From Pseudofrankia sp. DC12 (lineage in GTDB: Bacteria; Actinomycetota; Actinomycetes; Frankiales; Frankiaceae), in the NCBI RefSeq assembly GCF_000966285.1, contig NZ_KQ031391.1, positions 5,952,430 through 6,016,429 of the forward strand: a DNA stretch of 64,000 nt, given 5' to 3'. How positions within the stretch are numbered: the stretch's first letter is position 1; each line of letters opens with the position of its first letter. The notes under the pieces are model-generated. The model was not told the origin of the DNA. It ran no database searches and saw only the letters and a list, made by a program, of their open reading frames with translations. Made by a program: the position numbers and the translations under genes. Shown piece after piece: positions 1-8,474 of this stretch.

Positions 1-204
1 CGTCGAGGGAACGGACGTGCGAACCGAGGCCGGCCATTTAGCGGTGGGATGTCGGGGGCGGAGCGGTGCCAGCCTGAGGCGATGGCGTAACCCAGAGCCT
101 GACCGGCGACGATCATGGCAAGACTGCCTGCCCTGCGCCGGCTGGGAGCCGCCGGGTAAGCCGGGTTGCGTCGCTCCGCTACGCTGGGAAACAGCCAGCG
201 GCAA

Positions 205-430
205 GACGTCGACGGGACGAGTAGCGGCGGGCGCGGCCTGAAGCGAGCCGGGGTCGGTGGAAGCCCGGCGGCTAGCGCGTCGTGAAGATCACCCCTGAGT
301 CGTCGGGAGAACGCGCTCGTACCCGGGCGTCATTAGATCCGGCAGTCGCGGCGGAACGAGGGGTGCGCTCGCGGCCGCAGGCCGGCAGGCGCGCAAGGAG
401 GGTGGTACCGCGGGGTCCCCGCGCTGCCGG
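205..430 (+). promoter_or_regulatory. T-box leader of ileS (tRNA-Ile sensing)
   Basis: The invariant T-box core GGTGGTACCGCGG is at 401-413, about 95 bases before the ileS start. Upstream are an AGTA element near 220 and a GAA at 284-286 (possible loop-E partners), followed by ATC at 288-290, the expected isoleucine specifier, and then ACCCC. The stretch around 241-270 resembles the conserved AGCGAGCC...GGTGG...GCCCGG block of T-box stem I. Uncharged tRNA-Ile should pair with the specifier and with the T-box bulge. No U-run terminator follows the core. The leader may therefore work on translation, as reported for actinobacterial ileS T-boxes; that is inference. In 1-200 I see no other identifiable element. 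Confidence 0.85.
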
Positions 431-508
431 GCATGGGCTCGGCGGAGCGCGAGGGCGTCGTCCCTCCGGCGGCACAGCCATGTCGACGGAGACCGGGACC
501 CCACCACG

Positions 509-3500
509 ATGACCAGCCCCACGGAAACGCCCACCACCGCGCCCAGCGCCGCCGGCCCGCCGGCGTTCGCGCCGCTGCCGGCGTCGGTCGACCTGCCAGC
601 CTTCGAGCGGGAGACGCTCGACCGCTGGCGTGACACCCAGGTCTTCGAGCGCTCGCTCGCGGCGACCGCCGACGCTCCGCTGTGGGTGTTCTTCGAGGGC
701 CCGCCGACCGCCAACGGCAAGCCGGGCGCCCACCACGTCGAGGCGCGGGTGTTCAAGGACATCTTCCCGCGCTACCGGACGATGAAGGGTTACCACGTCC
801 CGCGCCGGGCCGGCTGGGACTGCCACGGCCTTCCGGTCGAGCTCGCGGTGGAGAAGGAGCTGGGCTTCACCAGCAAGTCGGACATCGAGAAGTACGGCAT
901 CGCCGAGTTCAACGACCGCTGCCGCGAGTCGGTGCTGCGCCACGTCGCCGACTTCTCCGCGATGACCGAGCGCATGGGCTACTGGGTCGACCTCGACGGC
1001 GCCTACCGCACGATGGACACCGCCTACATCGAGTCCGTCTGGTGGTCGCTGCGGCAGATCTTCGACAAGGGCCTGCTGGTCGAGGACTTCCGGGTCACCC
1101 CGTACTGCCCGCGCGACGAGACGCCGCTGTCGGACCACGAGGTCTCCCAGGGCTACAAGGATGTCGCCGACCCCTCGGTCTACGTCCGCTTCCCGGTCGT
1201 CCCCGGCACCGGTCCGGAGGGCTTCTTCACCGCGGAGCGGGACGCGAGGCTGCTCGTCTGGACGACGACCCCGTGGACGCTGGTCTCGAACACGGCTGTC
1301 GCCGCCCATCCGGACGTCACCTACGTCCTCGTGCGCACCGCCGCGGGGGAGCACCTCGTGGTCGCCGAGCCGCTCGTCGCCACGGCCCTCGGCGACGCGG
1401 CCGAGGCGGCCACGGTCGTCGACCGGCTGACCGGCGCCCAGCTCGCCGGCACCCGCTACCAGCGGCCGTTCGAGCTGCTCGACGCGGCCCGGTTCGAGCC
1501 CGGCGCCGACGGGGTCACCGGCCGGCTCGCCGCCGGCCGTGCCCCGGCGGCCCCGCACTCGGTGCTGCTCGCCGACTACGTCACCACCACCGACGGCACG
1601 GGCCTGGTCCACCAGGCGCCGGCGTTCGGTGCCGAGGACCTCGGGGTCTGCCGCGGCGTGGGCCTGCCGGTCGTCAACCCGATCGGCTCGGACGGACACT
1701 TCCTCGCGGACGTCCCGCTGGTCGGCGGCCAGTTCTTCAAGGACGCCGACGCGCCGCTGACCGCCGACCTCGACGCCCGCGGCCTGCTCTGGCGGGGCAC
1801 CAGCTATGTGCACAGCTACCCGCACTGCTGGCGCTGCCACACGCCGCTGATCTACTACCCGCTGCCGAGCTGGTACATCCGCACGACGGCGATCCGTGAC
1901 CGGCTCCTCGCCGAGAACGCGCGGACCGACTGGCACCCGGAGCGGATCAAGACCGGCCGCTATGGGGAGTGGCTGCGCAACAACGTCGACTGGGCGCTGT
2001 CGCGCAACCGCTACTGGGGCACCCCACTGCCGGTCTGGCGCTGCCAGGACGACCCGGCGCACCTGACCTGTGTCGGATCGCTGGCCGAGCTGTCGACGCT
2101 CGCCGGCCGCGACCTGTCCGCGCTCGACCCGCACCGGCCGTTCGTCGACGACGTCACCCTGCCCTGCCAGCGCGAGGGCTGCGGCGGCACCGCCAGCCGG
2201 GTGCCCGAGGTGATCGACGTCTGGTACGACAGCGGCGCGATGCCGTTCGCCCAGTGGGGCGCCCCGCACCGCAACCAGGACGAGTTCGCCAGGCACTACC
2301 CGGCGCAGTACATCTGCGAGGCGATCGACCAGACCCGCGGCTGGTTCTACACGATGATGGCCGTCGGCACGCTGGTCTTCGACCAGTCGAGCTACGAGAC
2401 CGTGCTCTGCCTCGGCCTGCTGCTGGACGCCGACGGGCGCAAGATGTCCAAGCACATCGGCAACGTCCTGGACCCCTTCGCGCTGTTCGAGCAGCACGGC
2501 GCGGACGCGGTCCGCTGGCTGATGCTCGCCGGCGGCTCGCCGTGGTCGGACCGCCGGGTCGGCCACGAGGCGATCGAGGACATCGTCCGCAAGGTCCTGC
2601 TGACCTACTGGAACACCGCGTCCTTCTTCTCCCTCTACGCGTCGGCCGCGCGCTGGGACCCGGCGGCCGCTCCCGGCACGGCGCCCGCCGACCGCCCGGT
2701 CCTGGACCGCTGGGCCCTTTCGGAGCTGGCCGCGACCGTCCGGGAGGTCGACGAGGCGCTGGAGAAGTTCGACACGCTGCGCGCCGGTCGACGCCTCTCC
2801 CAGTTCGTCGACGACCTGTCGAACTGGTACGTCCGTCGGTCACGGCGGCGGTTCTGGGGCGGCGACCCGGACGCACTGGACACGCTGCACCGCTGCCTGG
2901 ACGGTGTGACTCGGGCGATGGCGCCGTTCGCGCCGTTCCTGACCGACTGGCTGTGGGCCCGCCTGTTCGCGCACACCCCGGGCGCGCCGGACTCGGTGCA
3001 CCTGGCCGGCTGGCCCGAGCCGCCGGCCGAGTGGGTCGACGAGACGCTCTCCGAGCAGATGACCCTGGTGCGGCGGGTGGTGGAGCTCGGCCGGGCCGCC
3101 CGGGCCGGGAGCGCGGTGCGTACCCGCCAGCCGTTGCCGCGCGCCGTCGTCGGCGGGGCCGCCTTCGAGGCGCTGCCCGCCGAGCTGCGGGCCCAGATCG
3201 CCGACGAGCTCAACGTCACGGCCGTCGAAGGCGCGACGGCGGACGTCGTCGACGTCACGGTCAAGCCGAACTTCCGGGCGTTGGGCCGCCGGTTCGGCAA
3301 GCGGACGCCGGTCGTGGCGAGCGCCGTGGCCTCCGCGGGCCTGCCCGTGGACGGGAAGCTCACGGTCGTGGTCGAGGGCGAGTCGATCGAGCTGTCGGGC
3401 GACGAGCTGATCGTGACCGAGACGCCGCGCCAGGGCTGGGCCGTCACCTCGGAGTCGGGCCTCTCGGTCGCGCTCGACCTGGAGATCACCCCGGAGCTCG

Positions 3501-3769
3501 CCCGGGCCGGCCTCGCCCGGGACGTCGTCCGAGTCCTCCAGGACGCCCGCAAGAGCTCCGGCCTGGAGATCACCGACCGGGTCGACGTCTGGTGGTCGGC
3601 GTCCAAGGCCCCGACGGCACTGGCGCTGCGCGAGCACGCGGCGGCGGTGGCCGAAGAGGTCCTCGCGGTCAGCTTCGTCGAAGGAGATCTACCCCACGGA
3701 ACCCACCACACCGCCGACGAACTGGGCCTCACCTTCGCCCTGGGCAAGGCGGAACCGGCGGCCAGATAG
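509..3769 (+). CDS. ileS: Isoleucyl-tRNA synthetase
   Basis: Charges tRNA-Ile with isoleucine in the cytoplasm and edits mischarged valine. The protein has 1086 residues, usual for the long, eukaryote-like IleRS type found in many actinobacteria. The HIGH-equivalent (PTANGKPGAHH) lies near residues 68-75 and the KMSKS-equivalent GRKMSKHIGN near residue 643. A Cys/His cluster (HCWRCH) near residue 440, the DQTRGWFY block before KMSKH and a C-terminal anticodon-binding region complete the fold. The ATG at 509 follows the T-box leader directly. A hairpin terminator follows the stop. The gene stands alone under T-box control. Confidence 0.97.
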   Translation: MTSPTETPTTAPSAAGPPAFAPLPASVDLPAFERETLDRWRDTQVFERSLAATADAPLWVFFEGPPTANGKPGAHHVEARVFKDIFPRYRTMKGYHVPRRAGWDCHGLPVELAVEKELGFTSKSDIEKYGIAEFNDRCRESVLRHVADFSAMTERMGYWVDLDGAYRTMDTAYIESVWWSLRQIFDKGLLVEDFRVTPYCPRDETPLSDHEVSQGYKDVADPSVYVRFPVVPGTGPEGFFTAERDARLLVWTTTPWTLVSNTAVAAHPDVTYVLVRTAAGEHLVVAEPLVATALGDAAEAATVVDRLTGAQLAGTRYQRPFELLDAARFEPGADGVTGRLAAGRAPAAPHSVLLADYVTTTDGTGLVHQAPAFGAEDLGVCRGVGLPVVNPIGSDGHFLADVPLVGGQFFKDADAPLTADLDARGLLWRGTSYVHSYPHCWRCHTPLIYYPLPSWYIRTTAIRDRLLAENARTDWHPERIKTGRYGEWLRNNVDWALSRNRYWGTPLPVWRCQDDPAHLTCVGSLAELSTLAGRDLSALDPHRPFVDDVTLPCQREGCGGTASRVPEVIDVWYDSGAMPFAQWGAPHRNQDEFARHYPAQYICEAIDQTRGWFYTMMAVGTLVFDQSSYETVLCLGLLLDADGRKMSKHIGNVLDPFALFEQHGADAVRWLMLAGGSPWSDRRVGHEAIEDIVRKVLLTYWNTASFFSLYASAARWDPAAAPGTAPADRPVLDRWALSELAATVREVDEALEKFDTLRAGRRLSQFVDDLSNWYVRRSRRRFWGGDPDALDTLHRCLDGVTRAMAPFAPFLTDWLWARLFAHTPGAPDSVHLAGWPEPPAEWVDETLSEQMTLVRRVVELGRAARAGSAVRTRQPLPRAVVGGAAFEALPAELRAQIADELNVTAVEGATADVVDVTVKPNFRALGRRFGKRTPVVASAVASAGLPVDGKLTVVVEGESIELSGDELIVTETPRQGWAVTSESGLSVALDLEITPELARAGLARDVVRVLQDARKSSGLEITDRVDVWWSASKAPTALALREHAAAVAEEVLAVSFVEGDLPHGTHHTADELGLTFALGKAEPAAR

Positions 3770-3783
3770 CGTCCGTCTGGAGG

Positions 3784-3817
3784 CCTCCGGCGCCTGGTCT
3801 AGAACGGGCGCCGGAGG
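3784..3817 (+). terminator. Hairpin terminator after ileS
   Basis: A perfect 11-bp stem (3784-3794 with 3807-3817) around a 12-base loop starts 15 bases after the ileS stop. There is no strong U-run, as is usual in GC-rich actinomycetes. Confidence 0.6.
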
Positions 3818-3853
3818 AGCTGGCAGCTCGGCGGCAGGAGACCGGTCGGGATC

Positions 3854-4078
3854 CTAGAGTGTGATCAACTCGAGTCCCGGATCGAGCCTGTGGAGATCCT
3901 TAGGGTCCGAGGTGACCACCGTCGCGCGCAGAGCCTGGGCCAGGACCGCTACGTGGCCGTCGACGACATCGCTCGTACCCGAGACGGCCAGAAGCCGCCC
4001 GGTCAGCCTGGCGGCCGCGTCCGTCAACGGTTCAATCCGGACGGCGGGGGCGCGGACCAGCTCGTTGACCGCGTGCAT
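3854..4078 (-). pseudogene. PIN-domain (VapC-type) toxin remnant, N-terminus missing
   Basis: The 74-residue frame matches the C-terminal half of PIN-domain ribonuclease toxins: TSDVVDGHVAVLAQ holds the third acidic position and VVTSDPKDLHRL is the typical end strand. The first catalytic aspartate (usually within ten residues of the start) and the second acidic residue are absent. No PIN-like sequence or antitoxin is visible upstream on the minus strand. It is therefore probably an inactive 5'-deleted remnant. The rest of 3770-4591 holds only the ileS terminator and nothing else I recognise. Confidence 0.55.
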
Positions 4079-4591
4079 CGTTCGTGGTCTCTGTCTGAGC
4101 GAACGGGCCGACCCCGGCTACCGGGGACATGGGCAACCTCCTTCTTTGACGTACGAACTCCGCGCCTACCGGCGAACTGCTGTGGCACTTGCCGAGACTT
4201 CTGATGGCTACGACACTGTCTGAGGCGACAGTAGCTGACCTGCGCAATTCGAGCAAATCGTTCGCCACGCTCCCGCTCCGGCGGCTGGCCGCGACGACCG
4301 GACACCGGAGCGGGTCAAGGTGCGTGGATCCGCCCCTATCGGGCGTCAGGTCCGCGGTGGGGCAACCGGTGCTTCCGGTCCGGGTCCGGGCGGGAGATTA
4401 TCTTCAGCGAGTACCCGGGCGATCAGTGACGATCGCGACGGGTGGTCACAGAGCGCCACGATCGGCCGTACTGTTTGGGGGACAACGGCGCGCCCGCGCG
4501 CCCGGCTCGCCGCGCCCCCGGGCGCGGCCGGGAAGACCGAGACCGCGGTGCGCCCGCAGCGGCGCCAGACGCGAGGAATGAGGAACTTTCG

Positions 4592-5236
4592 GTGAAGCTG
4601 GCGATGGGCACCCGGGAGGTCTTCGACGCGGAGAGCCTGCTCGAGGAATACCTGGGGCCGCGCAAGCGCGGGCTGCGGTACGCCTACCCGTACTACGACG
4701 GCCTGGTCACGAACGGTGACCCCGATCTGCTCTGCACCGGCGACCTGCTCGCCCCGTGCCTGCTCGGCGTTGGCGTCGACGTCGACCGGCTGCACACCCT
4801 GACCGCGTTGATGCCGCTGCTGCAGCGGGCGCTCGACAAGCTACCGCCCGGCATCGAGCTGATCGAGGCCGACGACGTCACCCTCGACCTGGTCGCCGCC
4901 CTCTACGACCCGTTGGACGACCCCGACGTCTCCGACCGTGACGTCAAGGGCTCGCTCATCGCCAAGGTCCTGCACCGCAAGCGGCCGGCGCTCGTCCCGC
5001 TGTTCGACTCGAAGGTGCGAATCTTCTACCAGCACGAGAACTGCGTGCCGGCGGCCCCGAAGGACGGCCGGTCCTGGCGGCAGTACATGGAGCTGCTGGT
5101 CCGCGCGATGCAGTACGACCTGCGCGAGAACGCCGAGGAGTTCCAACGGCTGGCCCAGCTGGTCCCCACCGCCGGCCCGGCCGTCAGCTCGCTGCGGATG
5201 CTCGACGTCGTCGTGTGGATGAGCAGCGCCGTCTGA
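4592..5236 (+). CDS. DUF6308-like protein of unknown function
   Basis: The 214-residue soluble protein has no signal peptide or membrane segment. The GTG at 4592 (VKLAMGTREVF) is preferred because an AGGA lies 8 bases upstream and because the region before it reads as Ala/Arg/Pro low complexity typical of non-coding DNA here. Visible landmarks are an acidic start (DAESLLEEYLGPRKRG), a central block ending LLQRALDKLP, and a basic KVLHRKRPALVPLFDSKV stretch that recalls HhH-glycosylase-like DUF6308 proteins. Family assignment is from memory. The next gene, about 200 bases downstream, is an ABC ATPase with no obvious link. Confidence 0.6.
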   Translation: MKLAMGTREVFDAESLLEEYLGPRKRGLRYAYPYYDGLVTNGDPDLLCTGDLLAPCLLGVGVDVDRLHTLTALMPLLQRALDKLPPGIELIEADDVTLDLVAALYDPLDDPDVSDRDVKGSLIAKVLHRKRPALVPLFDSKVRIFYQHENCVPAAPKDGRSWRQYMELLVRAMQYDLRENAEEFQRLAQLVPTAGPAVSSLRMLDVVVWMSSAV

Positions 5237-5443
5237 GCCCGTCAGCGCCCCGGCGACCGCACCGCATAGGCGCACCAGCACAACCCAGCCACGAACCGAC
5301 CACCAGCCACGGTCGGCCCACGATTTCTCCGCCATACCATGAATCGCGTTGGGGAGGGCGCTCAGCGCCCGACCAGGCGGAGCGGCCGAAGGGCGCTCCG
5401 CGCCCGGTTCCGGCCGACCGCCGCCGGAAGGGAGAATGGGCCG

Positions 5444-6397
5444 GTGCGTAGTTTCGCCGTCCGGGGCCTGACCCGCCGGCACCGTTCCGGGGACACGGTC
5501 GTGCTCGCCAACGACCACGTCGATCTCGACGTCCCCGCGGGCGAGGTGTTCGGCATCCTCGGCCCCAACGGCGCCGGTAAGACGACGCTGGTGCGCCAGC
5601 TGATGGGCCTGCTGCGGCCCGACAAGGGCAGCATCGAGCTCTTCGGGCACGACGTCGTCGCCCGGCCCGACCTGCCAGCCCGGCTGGTCGCCTATCTTGG
5701 CCAGAGCGACCTTGCCCTGGCCGAGCTGCCGGTCGCGACGGCCGTGGAGACCACCGGGCGGATGCGCGGCCTGTCGAAGGCCGCGGCCCGGGCCGAGCGG
5801 GACGCGGTGCTCGACGAGCTGGACCTCGGCGGCGTCGCCGGCCGTCCCCTCGGCAGGATCTCCGGCGGCCAGCGCCGGCTGGCGTGCGTCGCGACGGCGC
5901 TCGTCGGGTCGCGGCCCGTGCTGGTGCTCGACGAGCCGACGACCGGTCTCGACGCGCGCAGCCGGCGCGCGGTCTGGGCCGCGCTGCGGCGCCGGTGTGA
6001 TGACGCGGGCGTGACGGTGGTCCTGATCACCCACAACGTGCTGGAGGCGGAGACGGTGCTCGACCGGGTGGCGGTGCTCGACGCCGGTCGGGTGATCGCG
6101 TGCGACACCCCGGGCCGGCTGAAGGCGCTTGTCGACGCGGATGTCCGCCTCGAACTCGCCTGGCGCGAGGAGCCGCCCGCCGCCGACCCGACCGTGCGCT
6201 GGCTCGGCGAGGGCGCGACCCGCTCCGGGCGCCGCTGGACCGTGCGGATGTCACCGGAGCGGGCCCGCGAGGCGCTCGCCCTGCTGACCACCGGCCCGGC
6301 GTTCGCCGCCCTTGACGACTTCAGCCTGGCGACGCCGTCCCTGGAGGACGTCTACCTGTCGCTTGGTGGAACCTCCCGTGACCTGGAGCGGATGTGA
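5444..6397 (+). CDS. ABC-2 type transporter, ATP-binding subunit
   Basis: Energises an ABC export system together with the next gene. The 317-residue protein has Walker A GPNGAGKTT (residues about 43-51), the signature ISGGQ, Walker B LVLDEPTTGLDA and an ITHN switch histidine, followed by the roughly 90-residue C-terminal extension common in DrrA/CcmA-type ATPases. GTG 5444 is chosen over the ATG at 5339 because a GGAAGGGA ribosome site lies 10-17 bases upstream and the fold begins right after it. The permease gene starts about 40 bases downstream. The substrate cannot be told. Confidence 0.9.
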   Translation: MRSFAVRGLTRRHRSGDTVVLANDHVDLDVPAGEVFGILGPNGAGKTTLVRQLMGLLRPDKGSIELFGHDVVARPDLPARLVAYLGQSDLALAELPVATAVETTGRMRGLSKAAARAERDAVLDELDLGGVAGRPLGRISGGQRRLACVATALVGSRPVLVLDEPTTGLDARSRRAVWAALRRRCDDAGVTVVLITHNVLEAETVLDRVAVLDAGRVIACDTPGRLKALVDADVRLELAWREEPPAADPTVRWLGEGATRSGRRWTVRMSPERAREALALLTTGPAFAALDDFSLATPSLEDVYLSLGGTSRDLERM

Positions 6398-6434
6398 CCC
6401 TGACCTGCCCTGGCGGACCTGGGCGGCTGGTCCG

Positions 6435-7313
6435 GTGACCATCGCCCCCGTCGCCGCCGACGGCACGCCCCCGACGGCGGGCGGCATCACCGCCGCCGAT
6501 GCCGCCGTCGCGCCGCCGGTCACCGCCCCAGCCCGCACCGGCCAGGCCGTCGTCCCCGCGGTGCCGGGCCGGACGTCGTTCCCGGTCGCGTTCGTGGCCG
6601 TCTACCGCGGCCAGCTTTCCCGCGGCAAGGTCGCCCGGATGCCGCTGATGTTCGTCGCCGCGCTGCAGTCCGTCGGCATCCTGCTGCTGCTGCGCGGCGT
6701 GGTGGACATCGCCGACGTCGCGGTCGCCGCGCAGGCCGTGGCCGGGTGCACGGTGCTGGTCGTCGCGTTCGTCGCGCTCAACCTGCTGGCCCAGCGGTTC
6801 GGCGCGCTGCGGGCGGCCGGCGCGCTGGACTACTACCTGACGCTGCCCGTCCCGGGTACGGCTGTGGTGCTGGGCACCGCGGCCTCCTACGCGACGTTCG
6901 CCATTCCCGGCGTCGTCGTCACCGCCGTCACGGGGGCGCTGCTGTTCGACCTGCCGCTCGGCGGCCTGTGGGTGCTCGCCCCGGTCGCACTGCTGGCCGG
7001 CGCGAGCCTGGCCGGGATCGGCGCCGCCGCCGGGCTGCTCGCGCCGCGTCCTGAGCTCGCGACGATCGCCGGCCAGCTTGGTATGAGCGTCGTGCTGTTC
7101 CTCGGCATCATCCCGTCGAAGCACCTGCCCGGCGTCGGCTGGCTGGTGCGCGACCTGCTGCCGAGCAGCTACGCCGTCGACGCCCTCACCGAGACCTTCC
7201 TGCCCTCGGCGCGGTGGGGCGTGGTCGCGCTCGACCTCGGGGTGTGCGCGCTGGTCGCGGTGGTCACCCTGGCCGCCGCCGCCGCGGCGCTGCGCCGGGC
7301 CGGCACGGCGTGA
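6435..7313 (+). CDS. ABC-2 type transporter, permease subunit
   Basis: The 292-residue membrane protein partners the upstream ATPase. After a Pro/Ala-rich cytoplasmic start of about 55 residues it shows at least six hydrophobic segments, among them ALQSVGILLLLRGVV, CTVLVVAFVALNLL, LWVLAPVALLAGASLAG and VVALDLGVCALVAVV. GTG 6435 is the most plausible start; in-frame GTGs at about 6363 and 6378 overlap the end of the ATPase and cannot be excluded. Its stop overlaps the GTG of the next gene by four bases (GTGA), so all three form one transcription unit. Confidence 0.85.
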   Translation: MTIAPVAADGTPPTAGGITAADAAVAPPVTAPARTGQAVVPAVPGRTSFPVAFVAVYRGQLSRGKVARMPLMFVAALQSVGILLLLRGVVDIADVAVAAQAVAGCTVLVVAFVALNLLAQRFGALRAAGALDYYLTLPVPGTAVVLGTAASYATFAIPGVVVTAVTGALLFDLPLGGLWVLAPVALLAGASLAGIGAAAGLLAPRPELATIAGQLGMSVVLFLGIIPSKHLPGVGWLVRDLLPSSYAVDALTETFLPSARWGVVALDLGVCALVAVVTLAAAAAALRRAGTA

Positions 7314-8143
7314 GCCGCCGGCACGAGCCCGCGCCCGCCGCCGACGCCAGTGGGGGCGCAGGCGGCGGGTCCACCGGCGACAGCGGCCCCCGGCACGCCG
7401 CGCCGGGCCGGCTCCGGTCCCGGCTCGCCGCCTTCGAGCTGGCCGGCGGCGACCTGCGCGCGGGGCTCGCCTTCCTGCTGGGTCTGACGGCGGCCGGCCC
7501 CCTGCTCGGGCTCTTGTGGGCGGCGGTCTCGCCTCGGCTGGACGTGACCGCGGGGATCAGCGGGAGCGAGACCGCGTTCACGGCGCAGGCAGACATCGAC
7601 GCGACGTTCGGGTTCATCTGCCTGGCCGCCGGCATCGTCGCCGGTGCGCTCGCCCGCTGGCGGGCCGCTGACGGCGGCTGGCCGGTTCCGGTCGGCCTCG
7701 CTGGCGGCGGGTTCGCCGGGTCGCTGCTCGCAGGCTGGATCGGCCATCTTGTCCGCTCACCCAGTGTGCTGCACAAGCTGCCCCCGCATGCACCCGCGTA
7801 CGTCGCCGGCCTCGTCGACGTCAAGGTCCGCGCGACCGGCCTGTACCTGGTGCTGCCGGTGACGGCGCTGCTGGTCCTCGCGTTCGCGCTCTGGTTGCCG
7901 GTCGCGCTCGTCCGGCGCCCGAACGTGCCAGGCCCCGGGCCCGGCGAGCAGCCCGCCACGGACGAGGCTTTCGCCGCGGCCTCGGCGTTCCGGCCCGCCG
8001 TCCTGCCGCCGTCCGAGCTGCCTGGCGACGGGCGGTCCAGCAACGGCGTCGCGCCGGCGGTCGACGCCACCGCGCCCCCCGGTCAGCCGGCCAGCCCGCC
8101 GCGAGCCGAGCCGGACGGACGCTCAGACGGCAGCGGGGCCTGA
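7310..8143 (+). CDS. DUF2567-like membrane protein
   Basis: The 277-residue protein has four hydrophobic segments between residues about 45 and 205 (LAFLLGLTAAGPLLGLLWA, FGFICLAAGIVAGALA, GGGFAGSLLAGWIGHL and LYLVLPVTALLVLAFALWL) and a long Pro/Ala-rich cytoplasmic tail. This layout matches the actinobacterial DUF2567 family, which often sits beside ABC-2 transporters. It overlaps the permease by GTGA, which argues for translational coupling and a role linked to the exporter. No catalytic motif is visible. Confidence 0.6.
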   Translation: MSRRHEPAPAADASGGAGGGSTGDSGPRHAAPGRLRSRLAAFELAGGDLRAGLAFLLGLTAAGPLLGLLWAAVSPRLDVTAGISGSETAFTAQADIDATFGFICLAAGIVAGALARWRAADGGWPVPVGLAGGGFAGSLLAGWIGHLVRSPSVLHKLPPHAPAYVAGLVDVKVRATGLYLVLPVTALLVLAFALWLPVALVRRPNVPGPGPGEQPATDEAFAAASAFRPAVLPPSELPGDGRSSNGVAPAVDATAPPGQPASPPRAEPDGRSDGSGA

Positions 8144-8474
8144 GGCAACGCCGGATGCTTGCGCTCCGTAATCGACCGCGTGCCCCAGGTGGACGTCCTG
8201 AGGTTGTCTCGCGGCCGGTGCGGTCGCCCTGCGCGGCCCGCCGGCTCTGTGTCCGCCGGGCGACAGCGTCGTGGTCCCAGGTAGGGAAGGGTCGCTGGAC
8301 GCGGACTGTAAGGTTCCACTCAGTCCGGTTCAGACCGGATGCCGACGGGTGGGGAAACCGGCGAGATTCCTGACCCGGCGTGGACGTCCGAACTATCAGG
8401 CGGCTGCGACAACGGGTTCAGGCCCGTGACCCGATCGCGGCCAGGCAGACGAGGGCGCGGCGGGGAGGATCAGC
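8144..8474. other. Non-coding region upstream of the TerD/AIM24 genes
   Basis: No credible gene lies in these 331 bases. A small perfect inverted repeat TCCGGT-TCAG-ACCGGA sits at 8324-8339 and could be an operator. I cannot assign promoter boxes with confidence. Confidence 0.4.

Noticed and set aside
272-2566. 764-residue open frame opposite ileS
   Set aside because: Antisense shadow of ileS; no protein-like motif.
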